A stretch of 64,000 nucleotides of DNA from JAGLON01 sp041394985 (GCA_041394985.1 JAWLBI010000001.1:1674001-1738000), one strand, 5' to 3'; counted from the stretch's first letter, positions 9,006-17,795 are shown. A program made the numbers and translations. The notes: generated from the letters alone by a model not told the origin.

Positions 9006-10151
9006 ATGCCAAGCAGCAATACATCCGCTCGGGTCTTAATGCAGGGCAATGAAGCATGCGCACAAGGCGCCTTATACGCCGGATGCCGCTTTTTCGGCGG
9101 GTATCCCATCACGCCTTCTACGGAAGTCGCTGAAGGCATGGCCCGCATGCTACCCAAATACGGCGGACGTTTCATTCAGATGGAAGACGAAATCGGGTCG
9201 ATGGCCGCGATTATCGGCGCTTCCGTCGCGGGTCTGAAATCCATGACCGCTACCAGCGGACCCGGATATTCCCTGATGCAGGAGAATATCGGGTACGCAT
9301 ACATGACCGAAGTCCCGGTTGTCATCGTCAACGTTCAGCGCGGCGGCCCCTCGACCGGCCTCCCGACTAAAATCGCCCAGGCCGATACGATGCAGGCCCG
9401 CTGGGGAACGCACGGCGACTACACGTCGATTACCGTCGCACCGGCCTCCGTTCGCGAATGCTTCGAACAGACCGTCAAGGCATTCAATTTTTCCGAACGC
9501 TTCCGCACCCCGGTTACGATTCTCAGCGATGAAGTCCTCGGCCACATGCGCGAAGTCATTACTGTCCCCGAACCGGGAGAACTCGAAGTCCTCAAACGCG
9601 AGGTGCCGGACGTGCCTTCCGAATGGTATCACCATTTCGAAGTGACGCCGAGCCTCGTATCACCCATGGCCGCATTCGGCGAAGGGTATCGCTTCCATAT
9701 GACGGGATTGACGCATGATCCGGAAGGTTTCCCGACGGCCAAAATCTCCGAAATCAAACAGAAGCTGGATAAACTGCAAAACAAGATCATGAAGTTTTCG
9801 GATGAATTAATTCAGCTCGACACTGAGATGACCGAGGATGCCAGCGTCTGCGTGTTCGCATACGGTACTGCCGCTCGCGCGGCTCGCCAGGCCGTTCACA
9901 TGGCCCGCGAAAAACGCATCCGCGCCGGACTGATCAGACCGATCACGATTTGGCCGTTCCCGGACGATCAGATTCGCGAACAGCTTGCGCACGCCAAGCG
10001 GGTACTCGTTGTCGAATTAAACATGGGACAACTGGTTCATGAAATCCAGCGCATCGCGCCGCGGCATTGCAGAGTGGAACAGCTCAATCGCTACGACGGC
10101 GAGGTGCTGAACCCGGTCGATATTTTCAAGAAGATTGTGGAGGTGAAGTGA
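9006..10151 (+). CDS. korA: 2-oxoglutarate:ferredoxin oxidoreductase, alpha subunit
   Basis: 381 residues. This is the KorA/PorA-type subunit of the thiamine-dependent enzyme that turns 2-oxoglutarate and CoA into succinyl-CoA, CO2 and reduced ferredoxin. Visible segments: LMQGNEACAQGALYAGCRFFGGYPITPSTE (in parts), DEIGSMAAIIGASVAG and TSGPGYSLMQENIG, all typical of the pyrimidine-binding domain. AAGGATGG lies just before the ATG. The stop codon overlaps the korB start (TGATG), indicating translational coupling. I assign 2-oxoglutarate over other 2-oxoacids because sucCD, mdh and icd are co-transcribed neighbours. Confidence 0.92.
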   Translation: MPSSNTSARVLMQGNEACAQGALYAGCRFFGGYPITPSTEVAEGMARMLPKYGGRFIQMEDEIGSMAAIIGASVAGLKSMTATSGPGYSLMQENIGYAYMTEVPVVIVNVQRGGPSTGLPTKIAQADTMQARWGTHGDYTSITVAPASVRECFEQTVKAFNFSERFRTPVTILSDEVLGHMREVITVPEPGELEVLKREVPDVPSEWYHHFEVTPSLVSPMAAFGEGYRFHMTGLTHDPEGFPTAKISEIKQKLDKLQNKIMKFSDELIQLDTEMTEDASVCVFAYGTAARAARQAVHMAREKRIRAGLIRPITIWPFPDDQIREQLAHAKRVLVVELNMGQLVHEIQRIAPRHCRVEQLNRYDGEVLNPVDIFKKIVEVK

Positions 10152-10996
10152 TGGCTGAAACAACCAACACCCCCGCCCAGACATCGGATGTGACCCACCA
10201 TTACCTGCGGGTCAAGAAAAACTTCCCGAACGTCTGGTGCCCCGGCTGCGGAATCGGTACCGTTATGGGATCGATCATTCGCTCGATTGACACGCTGGGA
10301 TACAAGAAAAACGACGTCGCGCTGGTTTCCGGTATCGGATGCAGCAGCCGCCTGCCGGTGTACTGCGATTTCAATACCCTGCATACGACGCACGGGCGAG
10401 CCATCGCCTTCGCGACCGGTGTCAAGCTCGCCAAGCCGCGCCTGAAAGTTATCGTCATCACCGGTGACGGCGATGGTCTGGCTATCGGCGGTAATCATTT
10501 CATTCATGCCTGCCGCCGCAACATCGATATTACCGTAATCCTGATTAACAATCAGATTTACGGCATGACCGGTGGACAGTGCAGCCCCGCGACACCGAAT
10601 AAATCGTTCGCGACGACCGCACCGTATGGCAATCTCGAGCACAACTTCATCCCGACCGAACTGGCCAAAGGCGCGGGGGCATCGTTTATCGCCCGCAGCA
10701 CCGTCTATCACGTACAACAGCTCGATAAGGTAATCGTCAGCGCCCTGGAAAAGAAGGGCTTCTCGCTGGTCGAGGCGGTTTCCAACTGCCACACCTATTA
10801 TGGACGACTGAACAAAGAAGGTGATGCTGTTGCCATGCTCAAGTGGATGAAGGAACACGCCATTCCGGCAAAGATGGCCAAGACCATGGCCCCGGAAAAG
10901 CTGGAAGGCAAATTCCTTACCGGCGTCCTCTGGGATATCGAAAAACCGGAATTCTGTGAAGAGTATGAGAAGTTGATTGAACGGTTGCAAAAATAA
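10151..10996 (+). CDS. korB: 2-oxoglutarate:ferredoxin oxidoreductase, beta subunit
   Basis: 281 residues. It binds thiamine pyrophosphate and one 4Fe-4S cluster. The cluster motif WCPGCGIGT is near residue 31, and the TPP/Mg motif starts at TGDGDGLAIGGNHF and ends with NNQIYGMTGGQ. The chosen ATG at 10151 overlaps the korA stop; an in-frame start at 10067 would lie far inside korA and was rejected. Length is normal for KorB. Confidence 0.93.
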   Translation: MAETTNTPAQTSDVTHHYLRVKKNFPNVWCPGCGIGTVMGSIIRSIDTLGYKKNDVALVSGIGCSSRLPVYCDFNTLHTTHGRAIAFATGVKLAKPRLKVIVITGDGDGLAIGGNHFIHACRRNIDITVILINNQIYGMTGGQCSPATPNKSFATTAPYGNLEHNFIPTELAKGAGASFIARSTVYHVQQLDKVIVSALEKKGFSLVEAVSNCHTYYGRLNKEGDAVAMLKWMKEHAIPAKMAKTMAPEKLEGKFLTGVLWDIEKPEFCEEYEKLIERLQK

Positions 10997-11008
10997 CAGG
11001 AAAGTCAC

Positions 11009-11599
11009 ATGACGACGAATACAAAAAACAAAAAGAACGGCAAGAAAAAAGGTATCGAGGAAGGCCGCTATGAAGTCCGCGTTTCCGGCTCGGGCGGTCA
11101 CGGTGTCATTCTTGCCGCGATTATGCTGGCGCAATCGGCGGGTTTGAATCCGAAACTCAATGTCGTCCAGACGCAGAGTTACGGACCGGAAGCCCGCGGT
11201 GGCGCAAGTCGTGCGGATGTCGTGATCTCAAGCGACGAGATCTATTATCCGAAAACGATGAAGCTTGACCTGCTGATGGCTTTCACGCAGGAAGCTTGCG
11301 ATAAGTATTATCCCGATTTGAAACCGAACGGTCTGCTGATCGTCGATTCCAATCTGGTGACCAAGGTCCCGACCAAGAACAGCTATGGCTTTCCGTTTAT
11401 CCGGACGGCCCGCGAACAAGTCGGTCATCCGATGGTAGCCAACGTCATCGCCCTCGGCGTGATCGTTGAACTCACCGGTCTGGTGTCGCAGGAAGACATC
11501 AAGAGCGTCATCCTGGCCCGTGCCCCGAAGGGAACGGAAGACAAGAACCTGAATGCGCTGAAAATCGGATTCGAATTGGCCAAGAAGGCGAGACGCTAA
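11009..11599 (+). CDS. korC: 2-oxoglutarate:ferredoxin oxidoreductase, gamma subunit
   Basis: 196 residues. The gamma subunit forms the CoA-handling domain of the enzyme. The core starts YEVRVSGSGGHGVILAAIMLAQ and contains QSYGPEARGGASRADVVISS, both diagnostic. It is preceded by a lysine- and asparagine-rich stretch (MTTNTKNKKNGKKKG) not needed by the fold, echoing the basic extensions of KorD and SucD. AGGAAAG lies upstream and ndk follows 12 bases after the stop. Confidence 0.92.
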   Translation: MTTNTKNKKNGKKKGIEEGRYEVRVSGSGGHGVILAAIMLAQSAGLNPKLNVVQTQSYGPEARGGASRADVVISSDEIYYPKTMKLDLLMAFTQEACDKYYPDLKPNGLLIVDSNLVTKVPTKNSYGFPFIRTAREQVGHPMVANVIALGVIVELTGLVSQEDIKSVILARAPKGTEDKNLNALKIGFELAKKARR

Positions 11600-11611
11600 G
11601 CGAGGAGGATT

Positions 11612-12010
11612 ATGGAAAAGACTCTTCTCATAGTCAAACCGGATGCGACCGAACGAAATCTTATCGGCCACATTATCAATCGTCTCGAAAAGGCGAAATT
11701 CGAAATCGTCGAATTACGGATGGTGCGACTTACTAAAGAAGAGGCCGGGAAATTCTATGCCGTGCACAAAGAACGCCCGTTCTACGATGAACTGACGACC
11801 TATATGTGTTCGGGGAGAATCGTTCCCATGGTGCTTCAAAAGGAAAATGCCATCGCCGATTTGCGCGAACTCATCGGCGCGACCAATCCTGCCGAAGCCG
11901 CCTGCGGGACGATCCGCGATGAAATCGGAATGGACAAACAGAGAAACTCGGTACACGCATCCGATTCCCCGGAATCGGCCGCGATTGAAATACCGTTTTT
12001 CTTCTCATAA
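11612..12010 (+). CDS. ndk: Nucleoside diphosphate kinase
   Basis: Exchanges gamma-phosphates between nucleotides, so it can equilibrate GTP or ATP made by SucCD. 132 residues. Visible: LLIVKPDATERNLIG at the N-terminus, GATNPAEAACGTIRDEIG, and the phospho-acceptor His115 in NSVHASDSPESA. The start has GAGGAGG a few bases upstream. It lies 12 bases after korC and 6 bases before the LarA-family gene, so it is within the same transcription unit. Confidence 0.95.
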   Translation: MEKTLLIVKPDATERNLIGHIINRLEKAKFEIVELRMVRLTKEEAGKFYAVHKERPFYDELTTYMCSGRIVPMVLQKENAIADLRELIGATNPAEAACGTIRDEIGMDKQRNSVHASDSPESAAIEIPFFFS

Positions 12011-12016
12011 GCGAAT

Positions 12017-13243
12017 ATGCCAAAAGTCGCATACGGTGACGGTACGCTCGAATTCGAGCTGATGCCCGGTGATGAACTGACCGAGGCATCGCCTGTCGAT
12101 GACTATCCCGACTGGGATACGGATAGATTCCGCCAGCGACTCGAGGCAACCGATTTCGAACGCTTCGTTTCCTTCGGCCGAGTGCTGATCGTCGTCAATG
12201 ACGCCTTCCGCCCGACGCCGACAGGAACGGTTCTTTCACAACTGAAGAAGCTGTACCCGGATATCAAGGCCGATTTTATCGTCGCCTGCGGCAATCATCC
12301 GCCGCCGGACGATGATGATTTGAATACGATTTTCGAGGGATTCGATCGACCGACCGATTCACAGTTGATCTATCATAATTCGCGTGATTACGATGACATG
12401 GTGCAGATCGGCGAATCGGACGACTTCCGGGTGTACCTGAATAAGGCTATCTTCGACTACCCGGCGGTGATAACCATCGGGTCGGTCGAACCGCATTATT
12501 TCGCGGGATACACCGGCGGTCGCAAATCACTGATTCCCGGTTTGTCCGATATCGAGACGAATCGGCGCAATCATGCGAAAGCGGTTTCGCTCGATGCCCG
12601 CCCCATGCGGCTGAAAGGCAACCCGGTCGCCGAGGATCTCGATAAACTCATTCGGCTGGGGAAACTGCCTGAGCTGTATTCGATTCAAATCGTCAATGGC
12701 CCGAATCGAAACATCATCGATTGCTTCGGCGGATCGCTGCACGATGCATTCGCGCAGGCGGTCGCGGTCGCGGAAACAGTGTACTGTTTCAAGGCATCGA
12801 AGGCGTTCGATCTCGTTATCGCCGAGATGCGTCCGCCGCTTGATCGCAACCTGTATCAAATGCAGAAGGCAGTGGAAAACTGCGCCGAGGTCGTCGCCGA
12901 CAGCGGCACTATCATCGCAGTATCATCCTGCCGCGACGGTGTCGGCAACAGTGAGTTTCTTGAGCTGGCGAAAAAACTCGGCAGCCGAGAAAACGCATTG
13001 AAAAAGGCGACCGATAAAAACCCGCCGCTCGGTATCCACAAGCTGTCCCGCATCGTCGGGATGGCAGAGAGAATCCGCGTCAAAGCCCTGACCGGGGTGG
13101 AGGCGGATATTCTGGAATCAGTCTTCTTCGAACCGGCGACATCATTGAATGACGAGCTTGACGGACTGAGACAGGTAAAAAAGAAATTAAATATATTGCT
13201 GGTCCGGGATGCCGGACTCTTAGTTGCAAAATTGGATTTTTAG
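12017..13243 (+). CDS. LarA family (nickel-pincer-dependent racemase-like) protein
   Basis: 408 residues. LarA is lactate racemase, which uses a pyridinium nickel-pincer cofactor bound to a lysine. All four hallmark residues are present with the same spacing as in the Lactobacillus enzyme: His94 in CGNHPPP, His160 in EPHYFAGYTGGRKS, Lys170 in the same segment, and His186 in NRRNHA. VNDAFRPTP near residue 60 corresponds to the substrate-side D-x-T-R-P loop. The family includes racemases and epimerases of other 2-hydroxy acids, so substrate is open. The larB, larC and larE cofactor genes are not in the window. Its place before mdh suggests a 2-hydroxy acid feeding the TCA cycle. Confidence 0.82.
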   Translation: MPKVAYGDGTLEFELMPGDELTEASPVDDYPDWDTDRFRQRLEATDFERFVSFGRVLIVVNDAFRPTPTGTVLSQLKKLYPDIKADFIVACGNHPPPDDDDLNTIFEGFDRPTDSQLIYHNSRDYDDMVQIGESDDFRVYLNKAIFDYPAVITIGSVEPHYFAGYTGGRKSLIPGLSDIETNRRNHAKAVSLDARPMRLKGNPVAEDLDKLIRLGKLPELYSIQIVNGPNRNIIDCFGGSLHDAFAQAVAVAETVYCFKASKAFDLVIAEMRPPLDRNLYQMQKAVENCAEVVADSGTIIAVSSCRDGVGNSEFLELAKKLGSRENALKKATDKNPPLGIHKLSRIVGMAERIRVKALTGVEADILESVFFEPATSLNDELDGLRQVKKKLNILLVRDAGLLVAKLDF

Positions 13244-13268
13244 AAACTTTGCAGAATCGGAGGCAAGT

Positions 13269-14195
13269 ATGAACAAGAAAATCGCAGTTATCGGAGCCGG
13301 AAACGTCGGCGCATCGGTGGCGCAATATGCGGCGGAAGCCAATTTCGCCGATGTAGTCATGATCGATATTATCGAGGGCATGCCGCAGGGCAAGGCGCTC
13401 GATCTGACGCAGGCCGGTCCCGTCCGCGGTTACAACGGCATGGTCACGGGCAGCAATGATTTCAAAGACATCAAAGGCGCCGACATCGTCATCATGACGG
13501 CCGGTCTGGCTCGCAAACCCGGCATGTCTCGTGAAGACTTGCTGAACATGAACGCCGATATCGTCCGCAGTGCGGCCGAGAATATCAAAAAGCATGCGCC
13601 GAAGGCATTCGTCATCGTCGTGTCTAATCCCCTCGATATCATGACTTACCACATGTGGAAGGTTACCGGATTCCCGCAGAACCGTGTTCTCGGTCAGGCC
13701 GGTGTGCTCGATTCCACCCGCTTCCGCGCCTTCGTGGCGATGGAACTCGGCGTCGCCATGCGCGATGTCAACGCGATGGTGCTGGGCGGCCATGGCGATA
13801 CGATGGTTCCGCTTCCGGCCTACACGACCGTTGCCGGTATTCCGATTAAGGAATTCATCGATGCCAAACGCATTAAAGAAATCGTCGAACGCACTCGCTT
13901 CGGCGGCGGCGAAATCGTCAAGCTGCTCAAGACCGGCTCGGCCTACTATGCGCCGGCGGCTTCAACGATCGAAATGGCTCGCGCCATCCTGACCGACGAA
14001 AAACGCGTCCTGCCGTGCTCCTGCTACCTCGACGGCCAGTACGGTATCAAGGACATCTACATCGGCGTCCCGGCGATTCTCGGCGGCAACGGTGTGGAAA
14101 AAGTCATCGAACTTCAGTTGTCGAAGAAGGACCTCGCCGACCTCCAGAAATCAGCGACGAATTACAAAGGCGTCCTGAAGGAAATCGGTTACTAA
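13269..14195 (+). CDS. mdh: Malate dehydrogenase, LDH-like type
   Basis: NAD-dependent malate/oxaloacetate interconversion. 308 residues. N-terminal Rossmann motif IAVIGAGNVGASVAQ; substrate arginines in ARKPGMSR near residue 81; catalytic His in MVLGGHGDTMVP; VSNPLDIMTYHMWK as in the lactate-like malate dehydrogenases. The start at 13269 has CGGAGG five bases upstream; an earlier in-frame start at 13224 lies inside the preceding gene and lacks such a site. icd follows 14 bases later. Confidence 0.95.
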   Translation: MNKKIAVIGAGNVGASVAQYAAEANFADVVMIDIIEGMPQGKALDLTQAGPVRGYNGMVTGSNDFKDIKGADIVIMTAGLARKPGMSREDLLNMNADIVRSAAENIKKHAPKAFVIVVSNPLDIMTYHMWKVTGFPQNRVLGQAGVLDSTRFRAFVAMELGVAMRDVNAMVLGGHGDTMVPLPAYTTVAGIPIKEFIDAKRIKEIVERTRFGGGEIVKLLKTGSAYYAPAASTIEMARAILTDEKRVLPCSCYLDGQYGIKDIYIGVPAILGGNGVEKVIELQLSKKDLADLQKSATNYKGVLKEIGY

Positions 14196-14209
14196 TACAG
14201 GGAGAAAAC

Positions 14210-15460
14210 ATGGCACCGAAATTCAAAAAGATTGTCATTCCGAAAGACGGACAACGCATCACGATCAAGAACAAGAAGCTGCAGATCCCGAATAATCCGA
14301 TTATTCCGGTTATCGAAGGCGACGGTATCGGCCGGGACATCATGAAGGCGACGCGCGTCGTTCTCGACGCCGCGGTTCAAAAAGCCTACAAAGGCAAAAA
14401 GAAAATCGCCTGGATGGATGTCTATGCCGGTGAAAATGCCTTCAAGCTGTACAAGGAGTGGATTCCGCAGGAAACTTTCGACGCGATCAAGTACTACTAT
14501 GTCGCGCTGAAGGGCCCGCTGACGACTCCGATCGGCGGCGGTTTCCGCTCTCTGAACGTGACATTGCGCCAGGTGCTCAACCTGTACGCCTGCGTTCGCC
14601 CGGTCCGCTATTTCAAAGGCGTGCCGTCTCCGGTCAAAGCGCCCGAAAAGATGGATATCTGCATCTACCGTGAGAATACCGAGGACGTCTATGCCGGTAT
14701 CGAATGGAAAAAAGGCACCGCCGATGCCAAGAAGGTCATCGCATGGATTAACAAAAACATGAAGAAGAACATCCGGACGGATTCCGGTATCGGCATCAAA
14801 CCGATTTCCGCCAAGGGTTCCAAAGACCTGATTCGCAAGGCGATCCAGTATGCCATCGCGCGCAAGAAAAAATCGGTGACGCTCATGCACAAAGGCAACA
14901 TCATGAAGTTCACCGAAGGCGCGTTCCGCGACTGGGGATACCAACTGGCCAAGGCCGAATTCGGTAAACAGACGATTACCGAGGACGAACTCTGGAGCAA
15001 GTACAAAGGCAAACAGCCGGCGAACAAGATCGTCATCAAGGATCGCATCGCCGACTCGATGTTCCAGCAGATACTGACCCGCACCGATGAGTACGACGTG
15101 ATTGCCACGCCGAACCTCAACGGCGACTACATGTCGGATGCCGCGGCGGCCCAGGTGGGCGGTCTCGGTATGGCGCCGGGCGCCAACATGGGCGACTATA
15201 TCGGACTCTTCGAGGCGACACACGGCACCGCGCCAAAGTACGCCGACAAGGATATGGTCAACCCGGGTTCGCTGATTCTGTCAGGTGTGATGATGCTCGA
15301 ATATCTCGGTTGGGACAAGGCGGCCGATATGGTCACCAAAGCCATCGAGAAGACGATCATCAAGAAGACGGTTACCTACGACCTGCATCGCCTGATGAAG
15401 GGCGCGAAGAAACTGTCGACGTCTCAGTATGCCCAGGCAGTCGTCAAGAACATGAAGTAA
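14210..15460 (+). CDS. icd: Isocitrate dehydrogenase, NADP-type
   Basis: Oxidative decarboxylation of isocitrate to 2-oxoglutarate. 416 residues as in E. coli Icd. Visible: VIEGDGIGRDI, LTTPIGGGFRSLNVTLRQ with the substrate-binding Ser, YRENTEDVYAGIEW and THGTAPKYADKDMVNPGS. The Lys-Tyr pair in TAPKYA is the usual NADP determinant. The start at 14210 follows GGGAGA; the upstream in-frame start at 14015 is inside mdh. It is the last gene of the plus-strand run before the repeat cluster and terminator. Confidence 0.95.
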   Translation: MAPKFKKIVIPKDGQRITIKNKKLQIPNNPIIPVIEGDGIGRDIMKATRVVLDAAVQKAYKGKKKIAWMDVYAGENAFKLYKEWIPQETFDAIKYYYVALKGPLTTPIGGGFRSLNVTLRQVLNLYACVRPVRYFKGVPSPVKAPEKMDICIYRENTEDVYAGIEWKKGTADAKKVIAWINKNMKKNIRTDSGIGIKPISAKGSKDLIRKAIQYAIARKKKSVTLMHKGNIMKFTEGAFRDWGYQLAKAEFGKQTITEDELWSKYKGKQPANKIVIKDRIADSMFQQILTRTDEYDVIATPNLNGDYMSDAAAAQVGGLGMAPGANMGDYIGLFEATHGTAPKYADKDMVNPGSLILSGVMMLEYLGWDKAADMVTKAIEKTIIKKTVTYDLHRLMKGAKKLSTSQYAQAVVKNMK

Positions 15461-15473
15461 TTGCTACTTCAAA

Positions 15474-15590
15474 GTAGGGCAGGAGCCCTGTGCTCCTGCC
15501 AATATTAAATGTAGGGCAGGTTTGTCCTCAAACCTGCCATTGCGCGAAGCGCGCAAACAAAGTAGGGCAGGTCCCCAAAAGGGACCTGCC
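15474..15590. repeat. Cluster of three hairpin repeats (family A)
   Basis: Three imperfect copies, 15474-15500, 15511-15538 and 15562-15590. Each starts GTAGGGCAGG and closes with a complementary CCTGCC arm; the inner arm changes together with its partner (AGCCC.., TTTGTCCTC.., TCCCC..). Between copies 2 and 3 lies a separate palindrome, TTGCGCGAAGCGCGCAA (15540-15556). Further copies lie at 52659-52686, 54908-54935 and, inverted, 55169-55196. Confidence 0.85.
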
Positions 15591-15603
15591 ATCTTAAACG
15601 TAA

Positions 15604-15685
15604 GTCAAAACCCCTGTCCGAGGATTATCGCAAAGCGAAAACCCGATTCGCCGCGGCGAACGAGCCGTGCGAGGAAGGTTTTGAC
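15604..15685. repeat. Family B intergenic repeat with inverted ends
   Basis: An 82-base unit bounded by GTCAAAACCCC and GAGGAAGGTTTTGAC, whose ends are complementary. A second copy, 28671-28743, is bounded by GTCGAAACC and GGTTTCGAC; the base changes are compensated in both arms. Small hairpins with a CAAAG centre (ATCGCAAAGCGA, GCGCAAAGCGC) lie inside and just after this copy. Confidence 0.7.
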
Positions 15686-15762
15686 AATCGCGCAAAGCGC
15701 GAAAAATCAAGAACGAAAGAGCACGACCATCTTTGACAGACACCTTCGTTCGAATTTAAAGG

Positions 15763-15790
15763 CCGGTCTCTCACGAGACCGGTTTTTTTT
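15763..15790 (+). terminator. Rho-independent terminator downstream of icd
   Basis: Stem CCGGTCTC/GAGACCGG (15763-15782, loop TCAC) followed by eight T. It closes the plus-strand run about 300 bases after icd, beyond the repeat cluster. Confidence 0.9.
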
Positions 15791-15800
15791 ATAAGCATAT

Positions 15801-15830
15801 AAAAAACCCTCCGTCAAGTAGGGCGGAGGG
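15801..15830 (-). terminator. Rho-independent terminator for the VWA protein gene
   Basis: Read on the minus strand, CCCTCCGCC pairs with GACGGAGGG and is followed by six T (plus-strand A run 15801-15806). It faces the terminator at 15763, as expected for convergent units. Confidence 0.85.
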
Positions 15831-15914
15831 CTTTGCATGATGAGTGCATTAACAAATAAGGCAGGTGACCCTGCTTTTCTTTATCCCGCAACTCATCCAA
15901 CGGGAATTTTTTCC

Positions 15915-16733
15915 CTAAATTCGCGAATTTCCGAAAATCGACTGTCCCTTTATGGAGTTATTTCCATTGTCCTCCTTTTCGTCGGAAGCAAATCCGTCCC
16001 AATAACGCCGCAAGGCAACGGGCGATAATATCTTAACCCCGGGCATCATGTCTTCGACCTGTTTTTTCCGCCCCTCCAGGATTTCCTCGATATTGGTACC
16101 CTCTTTGATATCACCTTGTGACGGAATGAGGACGATTACCGTATTGTCCCAATTATGAGACCGCAGTTTGGCGGCGAGTGACGAGTCATACGGATAATCG
16201 TTCTTCAGATCTGTCAGTACCTCGTACTGGCATTCCGGATCCCATATCTCATTTAAAAGAGAGAGGAATCCATAAACGGACGTTTTTAGGGTTTTGGATT
16301 GTTTCACGGAGCCGATAACGTCCTTGGCCTTATCAATGTCTTTTTTCCGAATCGCCCTCAGTCTCTTCAGTTCTTCTTCTTTGGCTCTGAGATACTCGAC
16401 GCCGAATTGGATTTGCATTACCTGTTGTACATTACTCTCGGCGATATCCTCGGTGGCGCACGTGAGTGAACAAATAGTCGTTTCAGGTGTGTAAACCGAA
16501 AGAGCGTCGTTGACCAATATGACCTCAATGGATTGCAGGCCAAAGATTTTTGCCTGCTTATCGAGGATATCGGCCCGGATGCGAGTTGCGGCGGCAAACT
16601 GATCATCATACATCGATCCCGATGTATCAGAAATCTTAATCAATGTGCCACCACATTTTTCATCATTGCCGCAGACGCCCTGCGTCCAGAGAAGTAAGGC
16701 GAGTAAAAATGTGTGTACTATTTTCTTGAACAT
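15915..16733 (-). CDS. Secreted von Willebrand factor A-like protein
   Basis: 272 residues. A signal peptide (about 1-22, hydrophobic core FLLALLLWTQGVCG) precedes a VWA-like domain. The metal-site motif DTSGS (Asp36, Ser38, Ser40) is intact, and VLTDLKND is the likely third element. A charged helical insert rich in Glu, Arg and Lys occupies about 115-150. The C-terminus is polar. VWA domains bind ligands through a metal ion; here the protein would act outside the cytoplasm. GGAGGGA precedes the ATG. It lies 18 bases downstream of the coiled-coil membrane protein gene and is probably co-transcribed with it. Ligand and role are unknown. Confidence 0.65.
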   Translation of the reverse strand: MFKKIVHTFLLALLLWTQGVCGNDEKCGGTLIKISDTSGSMYDDQFAAATRIRADILDKQAKIFGLQSIEVILVNDALSVYTPETTICSLTCATEDIAESNVQQVMQIQFGVEYLRAKEEELKRLRAIRKKDIDKAKDVIGSVKQSKTLKTSVYGFLSLLNEIWDPECQYEVLTDLKNDYPYDSSLAAKLRSHNWDNTVIVLIPSQGDIKEGTNIEEILEGRKKQVEDMMPGVKILSPVALRRYWDGFASDEKEDNGNNSIKGQSIFGNSRI

Positions 16734-16751
16734 GTTCCCTCCAATTAGGAG

Positions 16752-17537
16752 TTAGGCGACCAATGATTTGTCGGATTTCTCGAGCATTTCCAGATCGCGC
16801 ATTTTCACCAAATCGGTTTCCCATTCAGCGATTTGGCTTTCGAGATTCTGTGCTGCCCAACTGTAATTGCGCAGCTCCTTCAGAGGGCGCGCATAGACAT
16901 CGAGCAGGATGCTGCGATAACCACTTGCGGCGCCAATCGATAACGGGATCGTGATCCCTATGGCGCCCAGGCATATCGAGGTCAGATAATAAGGGATAAT
17001 AATGACGCGACTCAATACCGGGCAGATAAACAACACCAGACTAATTATCCCGAATAAAATCATATTGTACCTGAGCAGTCGCATGGCGCGTAACCGCTCC
17101 GTGGATGAAAACATGCCGATAAAAAAGCCATGGCATGCGATTGACAATATTCCTGAAACACCGATCGCACAGAGAATTGCAAGGTTTCCGTCCAGCGTAG
17201 GAAACCACGCTTTTCCCAAAATCGCCGAGATCAAGGCTTCGAGACCAAATGCGGCGACAATGAACCACAGAATATGTCGGGCTGTCTTCGAATAGCGCAG
17301 ATATAACTTCGGTACGATATCCACGCGCTCGATAAATTCGGAAATACTCTCGATTTCCGACGCAAGTCTTTCACGCGCTTCATCAATTAGTTCACGGGCT
17401 TCGGCAAGTTTTTGCCTACCGATTTTGATTGCTTCTTCAACAAGATGCTTCTTTGAAAGCCTGGAGCCCGATTCGGCGATTCGAAGCTTGGTGCTTTTGA
17501 TCCAGGCCATTACTCGACGGTAAAAGGATAAATTCAT
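16752..17537 (-). CDS. Membrane protein with flanking coiled coils, unknown function
   Basis: 261 residues, no family recognised. An N-terminal amphipathic helical region (about 20-70; many Glu, Arg, Ala, Leu) is followed by four hydrophobic segments (about 88-107, 119-141, 153-175 and 180-203). A second helical region (about 220-258) ends the protein. This resembles a membrane protein with cytoplasmic coiled-coil arms. AAGGAGG is upstream of the ATG. Together with the secreted VWA gene 18 bases downstream it forms a two-gene unit whose products would meet at the inner membrane. Confidence 0.6.
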   Translation of the reverse strand: MNLSFYRRVMAWIKSTKLRIAESGSRLSKKHLVEEAIKIGRQKLAEARELIDEARERLASEIESISEFIERVDIVPKLYLRYSKTARHILWFIVAAFGLEALISAILGKAWFPTLDGNLAILCAIGVSGILSIACHGFFIGMFSSTERLRAMRLLRYNMILFGIISLVLFICPVLSRVIIIPYYLTSICLGAIGITIPLSIGAASGYRSILLDVYARPLKELRNYSWAAQNLESQIAEWETDLVKMRDLEMLEKSDKSLVA

Positions 17538-17795
17538 TTGGGGCCTCCTTATTTGTTTTTGATCGCATCATGGTCATGCGAAAGAACGTATGTAATTCGT
17601 CGCAGGAGGAGAAATCGAAGAACTCGCACGCAAAGTACAAAGGATTAAAATCGCTTCCAAATATGGGAAGGACATTGAAATAGAAATAGTCTGTATGTGA
17701 TTGTCTTACAGCTGAGTCATTATGTATGAATCATGTACATTAAAGTAATGAGTAAAAATCAACCCTCGCATAGCGCCTATGCGATGATAATATGC

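Noticed and set aside
15474..15590. Possible CRISPR array in the three-copy repeat cluster
   Set aside because: Spacing is irregular, the repeats are internally palindromic with changing inner arms, and no cas gene is present.
15522..15794. 90-codon open frame after icd
   Set aside because: It is a translation of the hairpin-repeat cluster and the terminator.
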